Assembly: GCF_003479805.1 (NCBI RefSeq)
Contig: NZ_QUHV01000012.1
Span: 1-64,000, forward strand
Source: Collinsella sp. AF08-23
Lineage (GTDB): Bacteria; Actinomycetota; Coriobacteriia; Coriobacteriales; Coriobacteriaceae
Length of the DNA: 64,000 nt
Direction of reading: 5' to 3'
Below are positions 44,485 to 52,630 of this stretch, piece after piece (position 1 is the stretch's first letter; each line of letters opens with the position of its first letter). The notes under the pieces were generated by a model. That model was not told the DNA's origin and did not search any database. It was given only the letters and a program-made list of their open reading frames with translations. A program made the position numbers and the translations under genes.

Positions 44485-46245
44485 CTACATCAACTCCTCT
44501 TCACTCAGCTGGGACAGGGCGATCTGCCGATAGGTCTCGCAATCGTGCATGAGCTCCTCGTGGGTCCCCTGCCCCACCACGCGGCCTTCGTCCAGAACCA
44601 CAATGCGATCGGCATCGCGGATGGTGCCGATGCGCTGCGCCACGATGATGCGCGTGGTATTCGCAAACTCACGCTCGAGGGCATCGCGCAAGACGCGGTC
44701 GGTCTTGTAATCGAGTGCCGAGAAGCTGTCGTCGAAGATCAGGATCTCGGGCTTGCGGGCAACCGCACGGGCGATGGACAGGCGCTGCCGCTGTCCGCCG
44801 GACAGATTCGCGCCGCCCTGAGCCACCTGTGCGTGATAGGCACCCTCCATCTTCTCCACAAACTCGGATGCCTGAGCGGTCTCGATGGCGTCCGCCACGT
44901 CCTCCTCGCCCACCGGGCCGCGACCGTTGTCGCCGTATGCCACGTTGGTACTCACCGTGCCACCGAACAGCGTCGCCTTCTGCGACACATATCCGATCTT
45001 GTTACGCAGGGCTCGCACGGAATAATCGCGCACGTCCACGCCGTCCACGAGGACCTTGCCCCACGTGGCGTCATAGAACCGCGGGATAAGATTGATCACG
45101 GTGGACTTGCCCGAACCGGTGGAGCCTATGAACGCGACCGTCTCGCCACGATGCGCAGTAAAGGAGACATGGCGCAGCATGCTACCCTCGGCATCTGGAT
45201 AGCGGAAGGTCACATCGCGGAACTCGATCTCGCCCACGCGACCAGGCTCGCCCTCTTCGCGTGTGCCGTCCTTGATGGTCGTTTCGGTTTCGAGCACCTC
45301 GTTGATGCGGTCCGCGGCCACCTGCGCACGCGGCAGGATCATGAAGATCATCACGAGCATCATGAACGCCATGACCACCTGGATGGCGTACTGGGAAAAC
45401 ACCATCATGTCGGAGAACAGGGAGATCTTATTCGCCATGGCGGAGGAGTTGATGAGCACGGCGCCGATCCAGTAAATGGCGAGCGACAAGCCGCTCATCG
45501 TGGCCTGGATCGTGGGCATGAGGAACACCATCGTGCGGTTGCCCACGAGCTGATTGTTCGTGAGCGTGTCGTTCACCGTGTCGAACCGGTGCTGCTGGTA
45601 GCCCTCGGCGTTGTAGGCGCGCACAACCGAAAGGCCGGAGAGGTTCTCACGCGAGACGCGATTGAGGTCGTCGGTGAGGCGCTGCATGCGGCGGAATCGC
45701 GGCGTCGCCACGGCGAGGCAGACCGCCACCACGGCGAGGAGTGCCACAATGGAGACGGCCGTGGCAGCCGTCCACTCCCAGCGCTTGCCGGCGATCTTGG
45801 TGATCGCCCACACCGCCGTGATGGGCGCCTTGATGAGCATTTGCAGACCCATGACGATAAGCATCTGAATCTGCATCACGTCGTTCGTGGAGCGCGTGAT
45901 GAGACTCGGCGTGGAGAATCGTCCGATCTCCTCCATGGAAAACGACTGCACCTTGCCGAACAGCTTGGCGCGCATAGTGCCACCGAACCCGGTTGCGATG
46001 CGCGATGCACACACGGCGGTGGCGACCGAGGCGAGCAGACTTCCCAGCGAGCAGGACAGCATCTTCCCGCCAGCCGTGAGGATCTGGGGCATGGTCGAGC
46101 CCTCGACCTGCACGAGGCGGGTGATCTCGGCCATGTACTCAGGCGACTTGAGGTCGAGCCAGACCTGGGTGACGATGAACGCCAGCGCCAGGACGGCAAG
46201 CCCCCGTTCCTGCTTCGTTAGGTTTCGAAATAGCTTGAGCAACAT
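44485..46245 (-). CDS. ABC exporter half-transporter (degenerate-site subunit)
   Basis: A 586-residue ABC exporter: TM domain (about 10-310), Walker A GSTGSGKST (374-382), signature LSGGQRQR (481-488) and Walker B ILIFDDS in which the catalytic glutamate is aspartate (D506). Together with LSQGQ in the partner this gives one degenerate and one full ATP site, as in heterodimeric exporters of the BmrCD/TM287-288 type. It is preceded by AAGGAG and by a 15-bp sequence also found upstream of marR, pointing to MarR control. Confidence 0.92.
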   Translation of the reverse strand: MLLKLFRNLTKQERGLAVLALAFIVTQVWLDLKSPEYMAEITRLVQVEGSTMPQILTAGGKMLSCSLGSLLASVATAVCASRIATGFGGTMRAKLFGKVQSFSMEEIGRFSTPSLITRSTNDVMQIQMLIVMGLQMLIKAPITAVWAITKIAGKRWEWTAATAVSIVALLAVVAVCLAVATPRFRRMQRLTDDLNRVSRENLSGLSVVRAYNAEGYQQHRFDTVNDTLTNNQLVGNRTMVFLMPTIQATMSGLSLAIYWIGAVLINSSAMANKISLFSDMMVFSQYAIQVVMAFMMLVMIFMILPRAQVAADRINEVLETETTIKDGTREEGEPGRVGEIEFRDVTFRYPDAEGSMLRHVSFTAHRGETVAFIGSTGSGKSTVINLIPRFYDATWGKVLVDGVDVRDYSVRALRNKIGYVSQKATLFGGTVSTNVAYGDNGRGPVGEEDVADAIETAQASEFVEKMEGAYHAQVAQGGANLSGGQRQRLSIARAVARKPEILIFDDSFSALDYKTDRVLRDALEREFANTTRIIVAQRIGTIRDADRIVVLDEGRVVGQGTHEELMHDCETYRQIALSQLSEEELM

Positions 46246-46254
46246 CTTCTCCTT

Positions 46255-46269
46255 ATCTAACCCTATGAG
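46255..46269. promoter_or_regulatory. MarR operator candidate, ABC side
   Basis: ATCTAACCCTATGAG, 10-24 bp upstream of the ABC exporter start. The identical 15-bp sequence in inverse orientation occurs at 46894-46908 in front of the marR gene. The motif is an imperfect palindrome (CTnA...TnAG), as expected for a MarR dimer. Binding is inferred from duplication and position. Confidence 0.65.
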
Positions 46270-46381
46270 ATATGCACGCGTGCCGAACCGGCTCCGCCAT
46301 GCGCGCAGGTCGGTTCAAGACGACAGGACGTACGACGAACGCAAGGACGCATCGGAAACCCGAACGTGCAGCGCGGGCATC

Positions 46382-46825
46382 CTACAGCTGCATCGTGGGC
46401 GGGCGCAGGCGCGACCGAATCTCGCATGCCGTGAGGAAGAACGCTCGCAGACGCTCCTCGCCCAGCTCGTCGATCAACATGGCCACCTGGGCGCGCATCT
46501 CCCCGTAAAACGCGTGCACGCAAGCCGCGCCCTTATCGGTGAGCACAACCTCGGTGACGCGGGCATCCGCCTCGCTGCGCCTGCGCGCGATGAGCCCCCT
46601 GGACTCCAGGCGCTTGAGCAGCGCGGCAACACGCGCCGTACTCACGCCGAGCCGCTCCGCTATGTCTCCCGCCGTTACCACGGTTTCGGCCTTACGCGCC
46701 TCCGCCAGCATACGGAGCGTCCCGCCAATGCCCGCGTTCGCCTCGTCCATACAGCGAAACGCATCGGACGAATGGACACGCTCGGCTAGACGGATGATCT
46801 CATCAACCTGCGTCTCTGTTGCCAT
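46382..46825 (-). CDS. MarR-family transcription regulator
   Basis: A 147-residue winged-helix MarR protein. The recognition helix region GVSTARVAALLKRLESRGLIARR (about 55-77) and wing residues RVTEVVLTDKG (about 86-96) match the family. It lies directly upstream of the heterodimeric ABC exporter on the same strand, which it probably represses together with itself, because an identical 15-bp operator occurs in both promoters. Start is an ATG with AAAGGAG. Confidence 0.9.
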   Translation of the reverse strand: MATETQVDEIIRLAERVHSSDAFRCMDEANAGIGGTLRMLAEARKAETVVTAGDIAERLGVSTARVAALLKRLESRGLIARRRSEADARVTEVVLTDKGAACVHAFYGEMRAQVAMLIDELGEERLRAFFLTACEIRSRLRPPTMQL

Positions 46826-46893
46826 ATCGCTCCTTTCGGAATCGAAGGTGCCCGTTGTTGGGATGCGAGCGTTACCGCGTGAGCCATTATTAC

Positions 46894-46908
46894 CTCATAG
46901 GGTTAGAT
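46894..46908. promoter_or_regulatory. MarR operator candidate, marR side
   Basis: CTCATAGGGTTAGAT, exact reverse complement of the sequence in front of the ABC exporter, about 70 bp upstream of marR. A promoter here could drive the whole marR-ABC set, with the second site giving separate control of the exporter genes. Confidence 0.65.
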
Positions 46909-46978
46909 GTTTCTTAAGCAGGCCGTTGTCGCCGTATCTCCATCGTGTCACCATATGCCTGGAGCCACCTCGAGCAGC

Positions 46979-48073
46979 CTAGCCGATCGCTTCTAGTACG
47001 TCCTCGCCACGCTGCATCATGTTCTTCTCCCTGGGTCCGCTCCTGAACCAATCGCGCAAGCCCTCAAGCGTGCTGGCCGCAGCGTACACCTTGATCTTCC
47101 GACCGTCCTTCGTGGTCACGATGCAACGGTCGCCGCTCTCGCTCCCCTCGGGCTCGGACACCTTCTTGAGGTAGTCGCGTCGGAACGCCACGATGCGCGC
47201 ATTGCTGATTGAGACGAACCAATCATCATCCTCAAGCTCCGTCCCCGTGGCGCCTCGAGCCGCCATCTCGTCGGCGAAAGAGAAGCCGAGCTCGCGCTCC
47301 TGCCTGTAGATCTCGTAAATTCCGCGGAGGGGCATGCTCAACATGAGTAGGGGCAGGAGAACGCCGATGAATAGGAAGAGAAACGGGACGAGCAGAAGCA
47401 GGCGAGCGCCATTTTCGGTGAAGACGGCCATGAAGGCGATTACGAGCGAGAAGACGAGTGCCATGCCGTTGAACACGATAGCCAGCGGTTTGATGGCAGC
47501 CCAGCACAGACCAGCTTTGGTCATGGGGCCCTTAATGGCGTCCGAGACCTCGATCCCCTCCTTCTCCAGCCGTGCAAGGAGGTTGAGCGAGCACACGCCC
47601 TCGAGGCTGACCGAGCAGAACTTGCGCTCGCCCTCATACAGATCGATTCTCATCATCTGCGTGTGAAGCGTCACGCGGGTGATGCTGGAGAAGGTCGTCT
47701 CCTTGCGGATGCCGAAGGCGTTACGCGAGAGAATGCGCCCACCGTCCACGTCGATACGCGGGATGCTCAGCAAGGCCCAGATAGCCATACCCGCGAGCGC
47801 CATGGCATGACCGAACCACACAAGTTCGTGGTCCCACTCGCCCAGCGAGACGCCCTGCCAGACGTAGACACCCAGCATGAGCAGTTCGAACGCGACGGCG
47901 CAGCAGGCGATGATCGTGCGGATGGCTGCGGGCATGCGCACCGTGAAGCAATCGAGGCTGTCCGTTGCCTCGCTGCGCTCGCGCGCGCCGCGGCGGGCGA
48001 CCCATGCAGTGAGCGGGCCGACGATGAACACGGTCATACCGACGCGCAGAATGGATTCGAGCAGATTACTCAT
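46979..48073 (-). CDS. Membrane protein with PH-like domain, unknown function
   Basis: A 364-residue protein without a recognised family name. It has an N-terminal hydrophobic span, two spans near residues 55-110, then a soluble segment (about 110-170; IDVDGGRILSRNAFG, with beta-strand pattern like bacterial PH domains), two more spans near 195-255, and a cytoplasmic C-terminal part whose second half (SISNARIVAFRRDYLKK and DGRKIKVYAAA) again looks strand-rich. The ATG at 48073 is preferred over a GTG three codons upstream. No signal peptide or catalytic motif is visible. Confidence 0.65.
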   Translation of the reverse strand: MSNLLESILRVGMTVFIVGPLTAWVARRGARERSEATDSLDCFTVRMPAAIRTIIACCAVAFELLMLGVYVWQGVSLGEWDHELVWFGHAMALAGMAIWALLSIPRIDVDGGRILSRNAFGIRKETTFSSITRVTLHTQMMRIDLYEGERKFCSVSLEGVCSLNLLARLEKEGIEVSDAIKGPMTKAGLCWAAIKPLAIVFNGMALVFSLVIAFMAVFTENGARLLLLVPFLFLFIGVLLPLLMLSMPLRGIYEIYRQERELGFSFADEMAARGATGTELEDDDWFVSISNARIVAFRRDYLKKVSEPEGSESGDRCIVTTKDGRKIKVYAAASTLEGLRDWFRSGPREKNMMQRGEDVLEAIG

Positions 48074-48330
48074 AGGGGCCACCGCCTCGAGCTCTGGAGA
48101 TTAACTGCAGGAAACGCTGCCAGAACGATGGGATGCGCACAACGTAAGGAGCCGCGTATCGGCAAGCGGCGGCATCGCAATCGCCCGGCGAACAGATGAT
48201 GATCGGCGCCGGGCCAGACGAATTAAACAAAAGGGTGGTCGACGGCGCCCTCGCAGGCGCACCGTCGACCACCCTTCACGTCGCAGCGGCCCTACGAGCC
48301 GTCCGAAACGAAACGCACTCCGCCAGAGCG

Positions 48331-49582
48331 CTACCCAATCTTGCGGATGCTCGGGATCGCCCAGGTGATGCCTGCTAGGATCACCATTGCAGCACCGATG
48401 AGCACGAAACACGCGCTTACGCCGATGGCGTCCGCGAACAAGGTCGATGCGACGAGCCCCACGGGCATGGCCCAGCTGCAGACCGCTCCGTACAGACCGA
48501 AGACGCGGCCCATGCACTCGGGATCGACGCGCTCCTGCATGAGCGCCATCTGCGGCGCGCTGTACAGCGGACTCGAGACCCCCATCGCGAACGTAAGCCC
48601 CAGAAACACAACGAGCGCGGAAGGGGGCACGAGGCCGCCCGCGAGCGTGCCCGCTCCGAAGAGGCCGATGGCCAGCGTGCACGAAAGCGCGCGGTTCTTA
48701 AGGCCACCCGTCGCCCCGATCCAGCCGCTCGCCGCGATCATGCCGACCGAGAACGCGATCTCCGCGATAGCCGACTGCGTAGTGGTACCCCCAAAATGGT
48801 CGAACACCATGAGCGGGAACAGCGCGGATATGGGCGAGAACAGGACCGAGAAGGCGAAGCCGATCCAGAGCATGGCGAACAGACCGTGATGGCGTTTGAG
48901 CTCGCGGTACCCGTTGGCCGTCTCCAATAGGAAGGCCCGCACCGCGTGGTGCGACGCCTCGGCGTTCTCCTCGGGCGTATGGCGCTCGGGCGCCGGCGTC
49001 TTGATGCCGGAGGTCGCCACCGCGATGCTCGCGAGCACCGCGCCGGCGACATCGAGCGCGATCATGAAGGTCAGACCAAACGCCGGATAGACCACCGCGG
49101 CGATGGCGTTGCCGATGATATAGCTACCCGACTGCATGAACTGCAGCATGCCCGCCAGCTTGCCGAGCACCTCGGGCGGGGCGATGAGCGGTGTGAGCGC
49201 GTTGAAGGCGGGCGTATGGAGCGTGCTGCCCAGCGCACGGACGAACAGCACCGCCGCCACAACGGCGACAGAGAGGTCGCCCCGAAGCGAGCCGAAGACA
49301 AGCGTGAGGCTCACGGCCGCGATGAAGAGATCGGCGCCGATCATGAGACGCTTGATGGACGTGCGGTCCACGATGGTGCCCGCGAAGGCGCCGAGGAGCG
49401 CCATGGGCAAGAAGGCCGCCAGGCTCACGAACGACAGGGCGCTCGCGGAGCCGGTGGTGAGGGTGACGTGCCAGATGAGACCCATCTGCAGAATGGAGCT
49501 CGTGAGCACGGAGAAGAACTCGCCGATCCAGACGATGGCGAGCGAGCGCTTCCAAGAAAGCGCAGGGATTCGGTTGTGTCAT
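48331..49582 (-). pseudogene. MFS transporter (macrolide-efflux type), N-terminal frameshift
   Basis: A 12-span major facilitator of the MFS_3 group (about 415 residues). The main frame is open from 49509 as a GTG without ribosome site, but lacks the first half of span 1. The missing part is encoded upstream in another frame from an ATG at 49582 that has AAAGGA; removing one C in the CCC at 49565-49567 joins them into MTQPNPALSWKRSLAIVWIG, the expected family N-terminus. So the gene is broken by a one-base insertion or by sequencing error. Drug or metabolite efflux is likely; substrate unknown. Confidence 0.7.
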
Positions 49583-49976
49583 GGAATAATCCTTTGATGC
49601 GATCGGTGGTATGCAGCGAAGTACCGGTCGCTCACGCGACCGTGGCTAGAGCCAAATCCTCATGGAAGCAAGCATGGTGCAGCTCCCCTTTCCAAATCTC
49701 GAGGTAAACCTTCAGCCGTGAGTGGGGCTATTATAGGGACTTGCGAGCCAAGATGCAACAGGAAGACCTCTACGGAGCGTAGATGCCGGGCGCCCCGAAC
49801 CACTTATGCCATGAGAGACGGCATCCGATTCTCCTTGACTTGGTCTCAATGTGATATCACAATGCAATCAGCAGCCGCACGGACTGCTCGGGGACTCGCC
49901 TCCTCCCCATCGCAATCTGGAGCGCGGCGCCGGGGACGTCACGCGAACGCCGACGCAGTCGTGAAAGGAACTCACA
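49583..49976 (+). promoter_or_regulatory. Control region with TGTGATATCACA palindrome before the SPFH gene
   Basis: No gene is supported in this 394-bp gap. A perfect 12-bp palindrome TGTGATATCACA lies at 49850-49861, overlapping a possible -10 (CACAAT, 49858-49863) that is 17 bp from TTGACT (49835-49840). This is a good arrangement for a repressed promoter for the SPFH gene. A small GGTCGC/GCGACC hairpin at 49626-49641 lies near the divergent MFS gene. The half-site spacing is too short for a CRP site. Confidence 0.5.
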
Positions 49977-50996
49977 ATGAGCGTGGAAAAGCAACTCAAG
50001 GCCAAGTCGGGCTACGGCATGCTCGTCGCCGTGGCGGTGGCGCTCATCGCCATCATCGGCCTCTTTATCTGGAGCACCATCGGGCTCGCGAGCACGCCCG
50101 ACGGCGTCGACGCGCCCGCAGTCTACGGATGGGGGCTCGGCCTCAGCATCCTCGCGTTTTGCCTGTGGTTCATCCCACTCAACGGATTCTTCTCGCTGCA
50201 GCCCGGCCAGGCGCGCGTGTGCATCCTGTTCGGCAAGTACGTGGGCACCGTCCGCGACGAGGGCTTCTTCTGGGCCAACCCGTTCTTTAGCAAGAGCATG
50301 GGCGGATCGGCCGGGATCGGCGAGATGATCGAGCTCGAGATGAGCGATTCCAAGGCCGCCAAGGCCGCGGCGCAGAAGGCCGCCAAGGGCAACCCCACCA
50401 CCATCTCCACCCGCGTGCGCACCCTGAATGGCGAGCGCCTGAAGGTCAACGACAAAATGGGCAACCCCATCGAGATCGCAACCGTCGTGGTGTGGCACGT
50501 CGCCGATACCGCCAAGGCGCTCTTCGACGTCGACGACTACCAGAGCTATGTCGCCATGCAGGCCGAGACGGCGCTGCGCCACGTGGCGAGCGTGTACGCC
50601 TACGACCACCTGGAGGACGAGTCCGATGCCGCCGGCGCCATCACGCTGCGCGCCAATGTGGAAGAGGTCTCCGAAGCCCTGCGCCGCGAGCTCGCGATGC
50701 GCCTGGCGCCCGCCGGCGTCGAGGTCGACGATGCACGTCTCACGCACCTCGCCTACTCCCCCGAGATCGCCCAGGCGATGCTGCGCCGCCAGCAGGCGGA
50801 AGCCGTCATCGCCGCGCGCAAGAAGATCGTCGAGGGCGCGGTCTCCATGGTCGACATGGCCGTGAAGGAGATGGCCGCCGGCGGCACCATCGAGCTGGAC
50901 GACGAGCGCAAGGCGCAGATGGCCAGCAACCTCATGGTGGTCCTGTGCGGCGAGTCCGAGGCGCACCCGGTCCTCAATGCCGGCACCCTGTACTAA
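49977..50996 (+). CDS. SPFH (band 7/stomatin-like) membrane protein
   Basis: A 339-residue protein with two N-terminal membrane spans (about 14-35 and 47-68), followed by the SPFH domain (FSLQPGQARVCILFGKYVGTVRDEGFFWANPF ... RVRTLNGERLKVNDKMGNPIEIATVVVWHV) and a coiled coil rich in Ala, Arg and Glu (about 240-300). SPFH proteins organise membrane microdomains and can recruit proteases. ATG is preceded by AAAGGA. Downstream lies a small RHH protein, a combination I recall from other Gram-positive genomes. Confidence 0.9.
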   Translation: MSVEKQLKAKSGYGMLVAVAVALIAIIGLFIWSTIGLASTPDGVDAPAVYGWGLGLSILAFCLWFIPLNGFFSLQPGQARVCILFGKYVGTVRDEGFFWANPFFSKSMGGSAGIGEMIELEMSDSKAAKAAAQKAAKGNPTTISTRVRTLNGERLKVNDKMGNPIEIATVVVWHVADTAKALFDVDDYQSYVAMQAETALRHVASVYAYDHLEDESDAAGAITLRANVEEVSEALRRELAMRLAPAGVEVDDARLTHLAYSPEIAQAMLRRQQAEAVIAARKKIVEGAVSMVDMAVKEMAAGGTIELDDERKAQMASNLMVVLCGESEAHPVLNAGTLY

Positions 50997-51034
50997 TATC
51001 TACGCGCGTGTACGCCTTTTCCGGGTGCTGCAGA

Positions 51035-51092
51035 TTGGGGCGAAAGAGGAGGGCGCGCGCCTGGCGTGCGGCGCCCGACGATTGAGCCCCAA
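51035..51092. other. Nested hairpin in leader of the RHH gene
   Basis: TTGGGGC (51035-51041) pairs with GCCCCAA (51086-51092) and inside it GGGCGC (51051-51056) pairs with GCGCCC (51071-51076). It lies between the SPFH stop and the RHH start, without T-run, and could be a leader structure or operator. Confidence 0.45.
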
Positions 51093-51136
51093 GATGCGGT
51101 GCCTGGGAAAGGCACTGGGATAGAGACGATAGGAAC

Positions 51137-51328
51137 ATGGCACGCAAGCAATACCCCCTCCGCATAGACCCCGCCATATGGGAGGCCGTCCAACGCTGGG
51201 CGGACGATGAGATGCGCAGCGCCAACGGCCAGGTGGAGTGGATCTTGCGCGACGCCCTCAAGCGCGCGGGAAGGCTACCTAAGAAGGAAGACGTGCAAAG
51301 GGCCAATGAGCACACACGCACCCCGTGA
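51137..51328 (+). CDS. Small Arc-type ribbon-helix-helix protein
   Basis: A 63-residue protein with the RHH pattern: a basic start (ARKQYPLRI, beta strand 1-10), helix A (PAIWEAVQRWADDEMRS) and helix B (NGQVEWILRDALKRAG). Related small proteins occur just downstream of SPFH genes. It may dimerise and bind DNA, perhaps the palindromes near the SPFH promoter, or act as a partner of the SPFH protein. The ribosome site (AGGAAC) is close to the ATG. The stop TGA is close to the next gene. Confidence 0.8.
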   Translation: MARKQYPLRIDPAIWEAVQRWADDEMRSANGQVEWILRDALKRAGRLPKKEDVQRANEHTRTP

Positions 51329-51366
51329 TGGGAAGGCGCACCGAGAAGGATACCGAAGGAGGGCAC

Positions 51367-51699
51367 ATGACCGAATCCGGACAAGACGGCTTCTTCGACC
51401 GCGTGTACGAGATGGTGGCGCAGGTCCCCGCCGGCATGGTGGCGACCTATGGTCAGATCACGAAGCTCGTGGGCGAGCCGCGCAAGGCGCGATACGTGGG
51501 TTTTGCCCTGCACGTCAACCCCCAGCCGGGCATCATCCCCTGCCATCGCATCGTGTTCGCGGATGGGCGCCTGTGCGAGGGCTTTGCCTTTGGCGGGCCC
51601 GAGGCGCAACATGAAATGCTCGCGGGCGAGGGCGTGTCCTTTTTGCCGGACGGGCGCGTCGACCTCGCGCGTCATCGCTGGCCCGCGGGCATGGAATAG
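51367..51699 (+). CDS. MGMT-family short alkyltransferase-like protein
   Basis: A 110-residue protein that consists of only the C-terminal DNA-binding and active-site domain of O6-methylguanine-DNA methyltransferase: YGQITKLVGEPRKARYVGFAL with helix-turn-helix and Arg finger, then the PCHRIV active-site motif with its cysteine intact. Unlike alkyltransferase-like proteins (Trp/Ala in place of Cys) it could accept alkyl groups. The ATG at 51367 (AAGGAGG upstream) gives the family start. It follows the RHH gene closely on the same strand. Confidence 0.88.
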   Translation: MTESGQDGFFDRVYEMVAQVPAGMVATYGQITKLVGEPRKARYVGFALHVNPQPGIIPCHRIVFADGRLCEGFAFGGPEAQHEMLAGEGVSFLPDGRVDLARHRWPAGME

Positions 51700-51842
51700 C
51701 CTCGGCGCAGCATCCACGAAACCTCCGCACCGCGCCCGCAAAGAGTCTTTGCAGCACATCACGCGAACATGGCGCGAAATGCGGCGCAGAAAGGCCGGAA
51801 AAGGACGGACGCCCCTTCTGCTCTTCTTGACATTCCGCTGGC

Positions 51843-51870
51843 TTGTACCATAATCCTCGATTGTTAGATA
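51843..51870 (+). promoter_or_regulatory. Candidate promoter of the ABC-2 transporter genes
   Basis: TTGTAC (51843-51848) and TAGATA (51865-51870), 16 bp apart, in an AT-rich tract 35 bp upstream of the ATPase start. Fits a sigma70-like promoter with mild deviations. Confidence 0.5.
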
Positions 51871-51904
51871 TTCTTCTAATTATTCCTCTAGCAAAGGAGA
51901 CATA

Positions 51905-52624
51905 ATGGACATCCTGTCGGTCCGCGGTTTCCAAAAGCGCTATGGCGACAAGATCGCCGTGCGCGACCTCTCGCTCACCGTGGAGGCGGGCGACATCTAC
52001 GGGTTCATCGGCCATAACGGCGCCGGCAAAACCACGCTCATCCGCTCGATTGTGGGCGCGCAGGCCTTCGACGGAGGTGCCATCGAGATCTGCGGGCACG
52101 ACATCGCGCGTGAGCCCATCGCAGCCAAGCGCATGCTCGCCTATGTGCCCGACAACCCCGACATCTACGAGTTCATGACCGGCATGCAGTATCTCACCTA
52201 CCTGGCGGACATCTACGAGGTGCCTGCGCAGAATCGCATGGAGCGCATCGAGGGGCTGGCACGTCGGCTCGATATCGTCGACGCGCTCGGCGACCCCATC
52301 TCCTCCTACTCGCACGGCATGAGGCAAAAGCTCGTCATCATCGGGGCGCTCGTCCACGACCCGCGCCTGCTCGTGCTCGATGAGCCCTTTGTGGGCCTCG
52401 ACCCCGTCGCCTCACACGAACTCAAGCTGATCTTGCGCGAGCACGCGAACGCGGGCGCCGCGGTGTTCTTCTCCTCGCACGTGCTCGAAGTAGTTGAGAA
52501 GCTCTGCAACAAACTGACGATCATCCGTGCGGGCGAGGTGCTCGCACAGGGCACCACCGAACAGGTGCGCGGTGACGACACGCTCGAAGACGTGTTCCTC
52601 GATCTAGTGGAACGGGAGGCGTAA
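51905..52624 (+). CDS. ABC-type transporter ATP-binding protein
   Basis: A 239-residue ABC ATPase of the ABC-2/DrrA-like type. Walker A is GHNGAGKTTL near 38-47, the signature YSHGMRQKL is near 135-143 and Walker B LLVLDEPFVGLDP near 155-167. The start ATG follows AAAGGAG. It ends 6 bp before a large membrane protein that must be its permease. Possible cargo includes antibiotics, lantibiotics or lipids; nothing in the window fixes it. Confidence 0.93.
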   Translation: MDILSVRGFQKRYGDKIAVRDLSLTVEAGDIYGFIGHNGAGKTTLIRSIVGAQAFDGGAIEICGHDIAREPIAAKRMLAYVPDNPDIYEFMTGMQYLTYLADIYEVPAQNRMERIEGLARRLDIVDALGDPISSYSHGMRQKLVIIGALVHDPRLLVLDEPFVGLDPVASHELKLILREHANAGAAVFFSSHVLEVVEKLCNKLTIIRAGEVLAQGTTEQVRGDDTLEDVFLDLVEREA

Positions 52625-52630
52625 CGACCC

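Noticed and set aside
49850..49861. TGTGATATCACA as a CRP binding site
   Set aside because: CRP sites need six bases between TGTGA and TCACA; here there are two, so another regulator is more likely.
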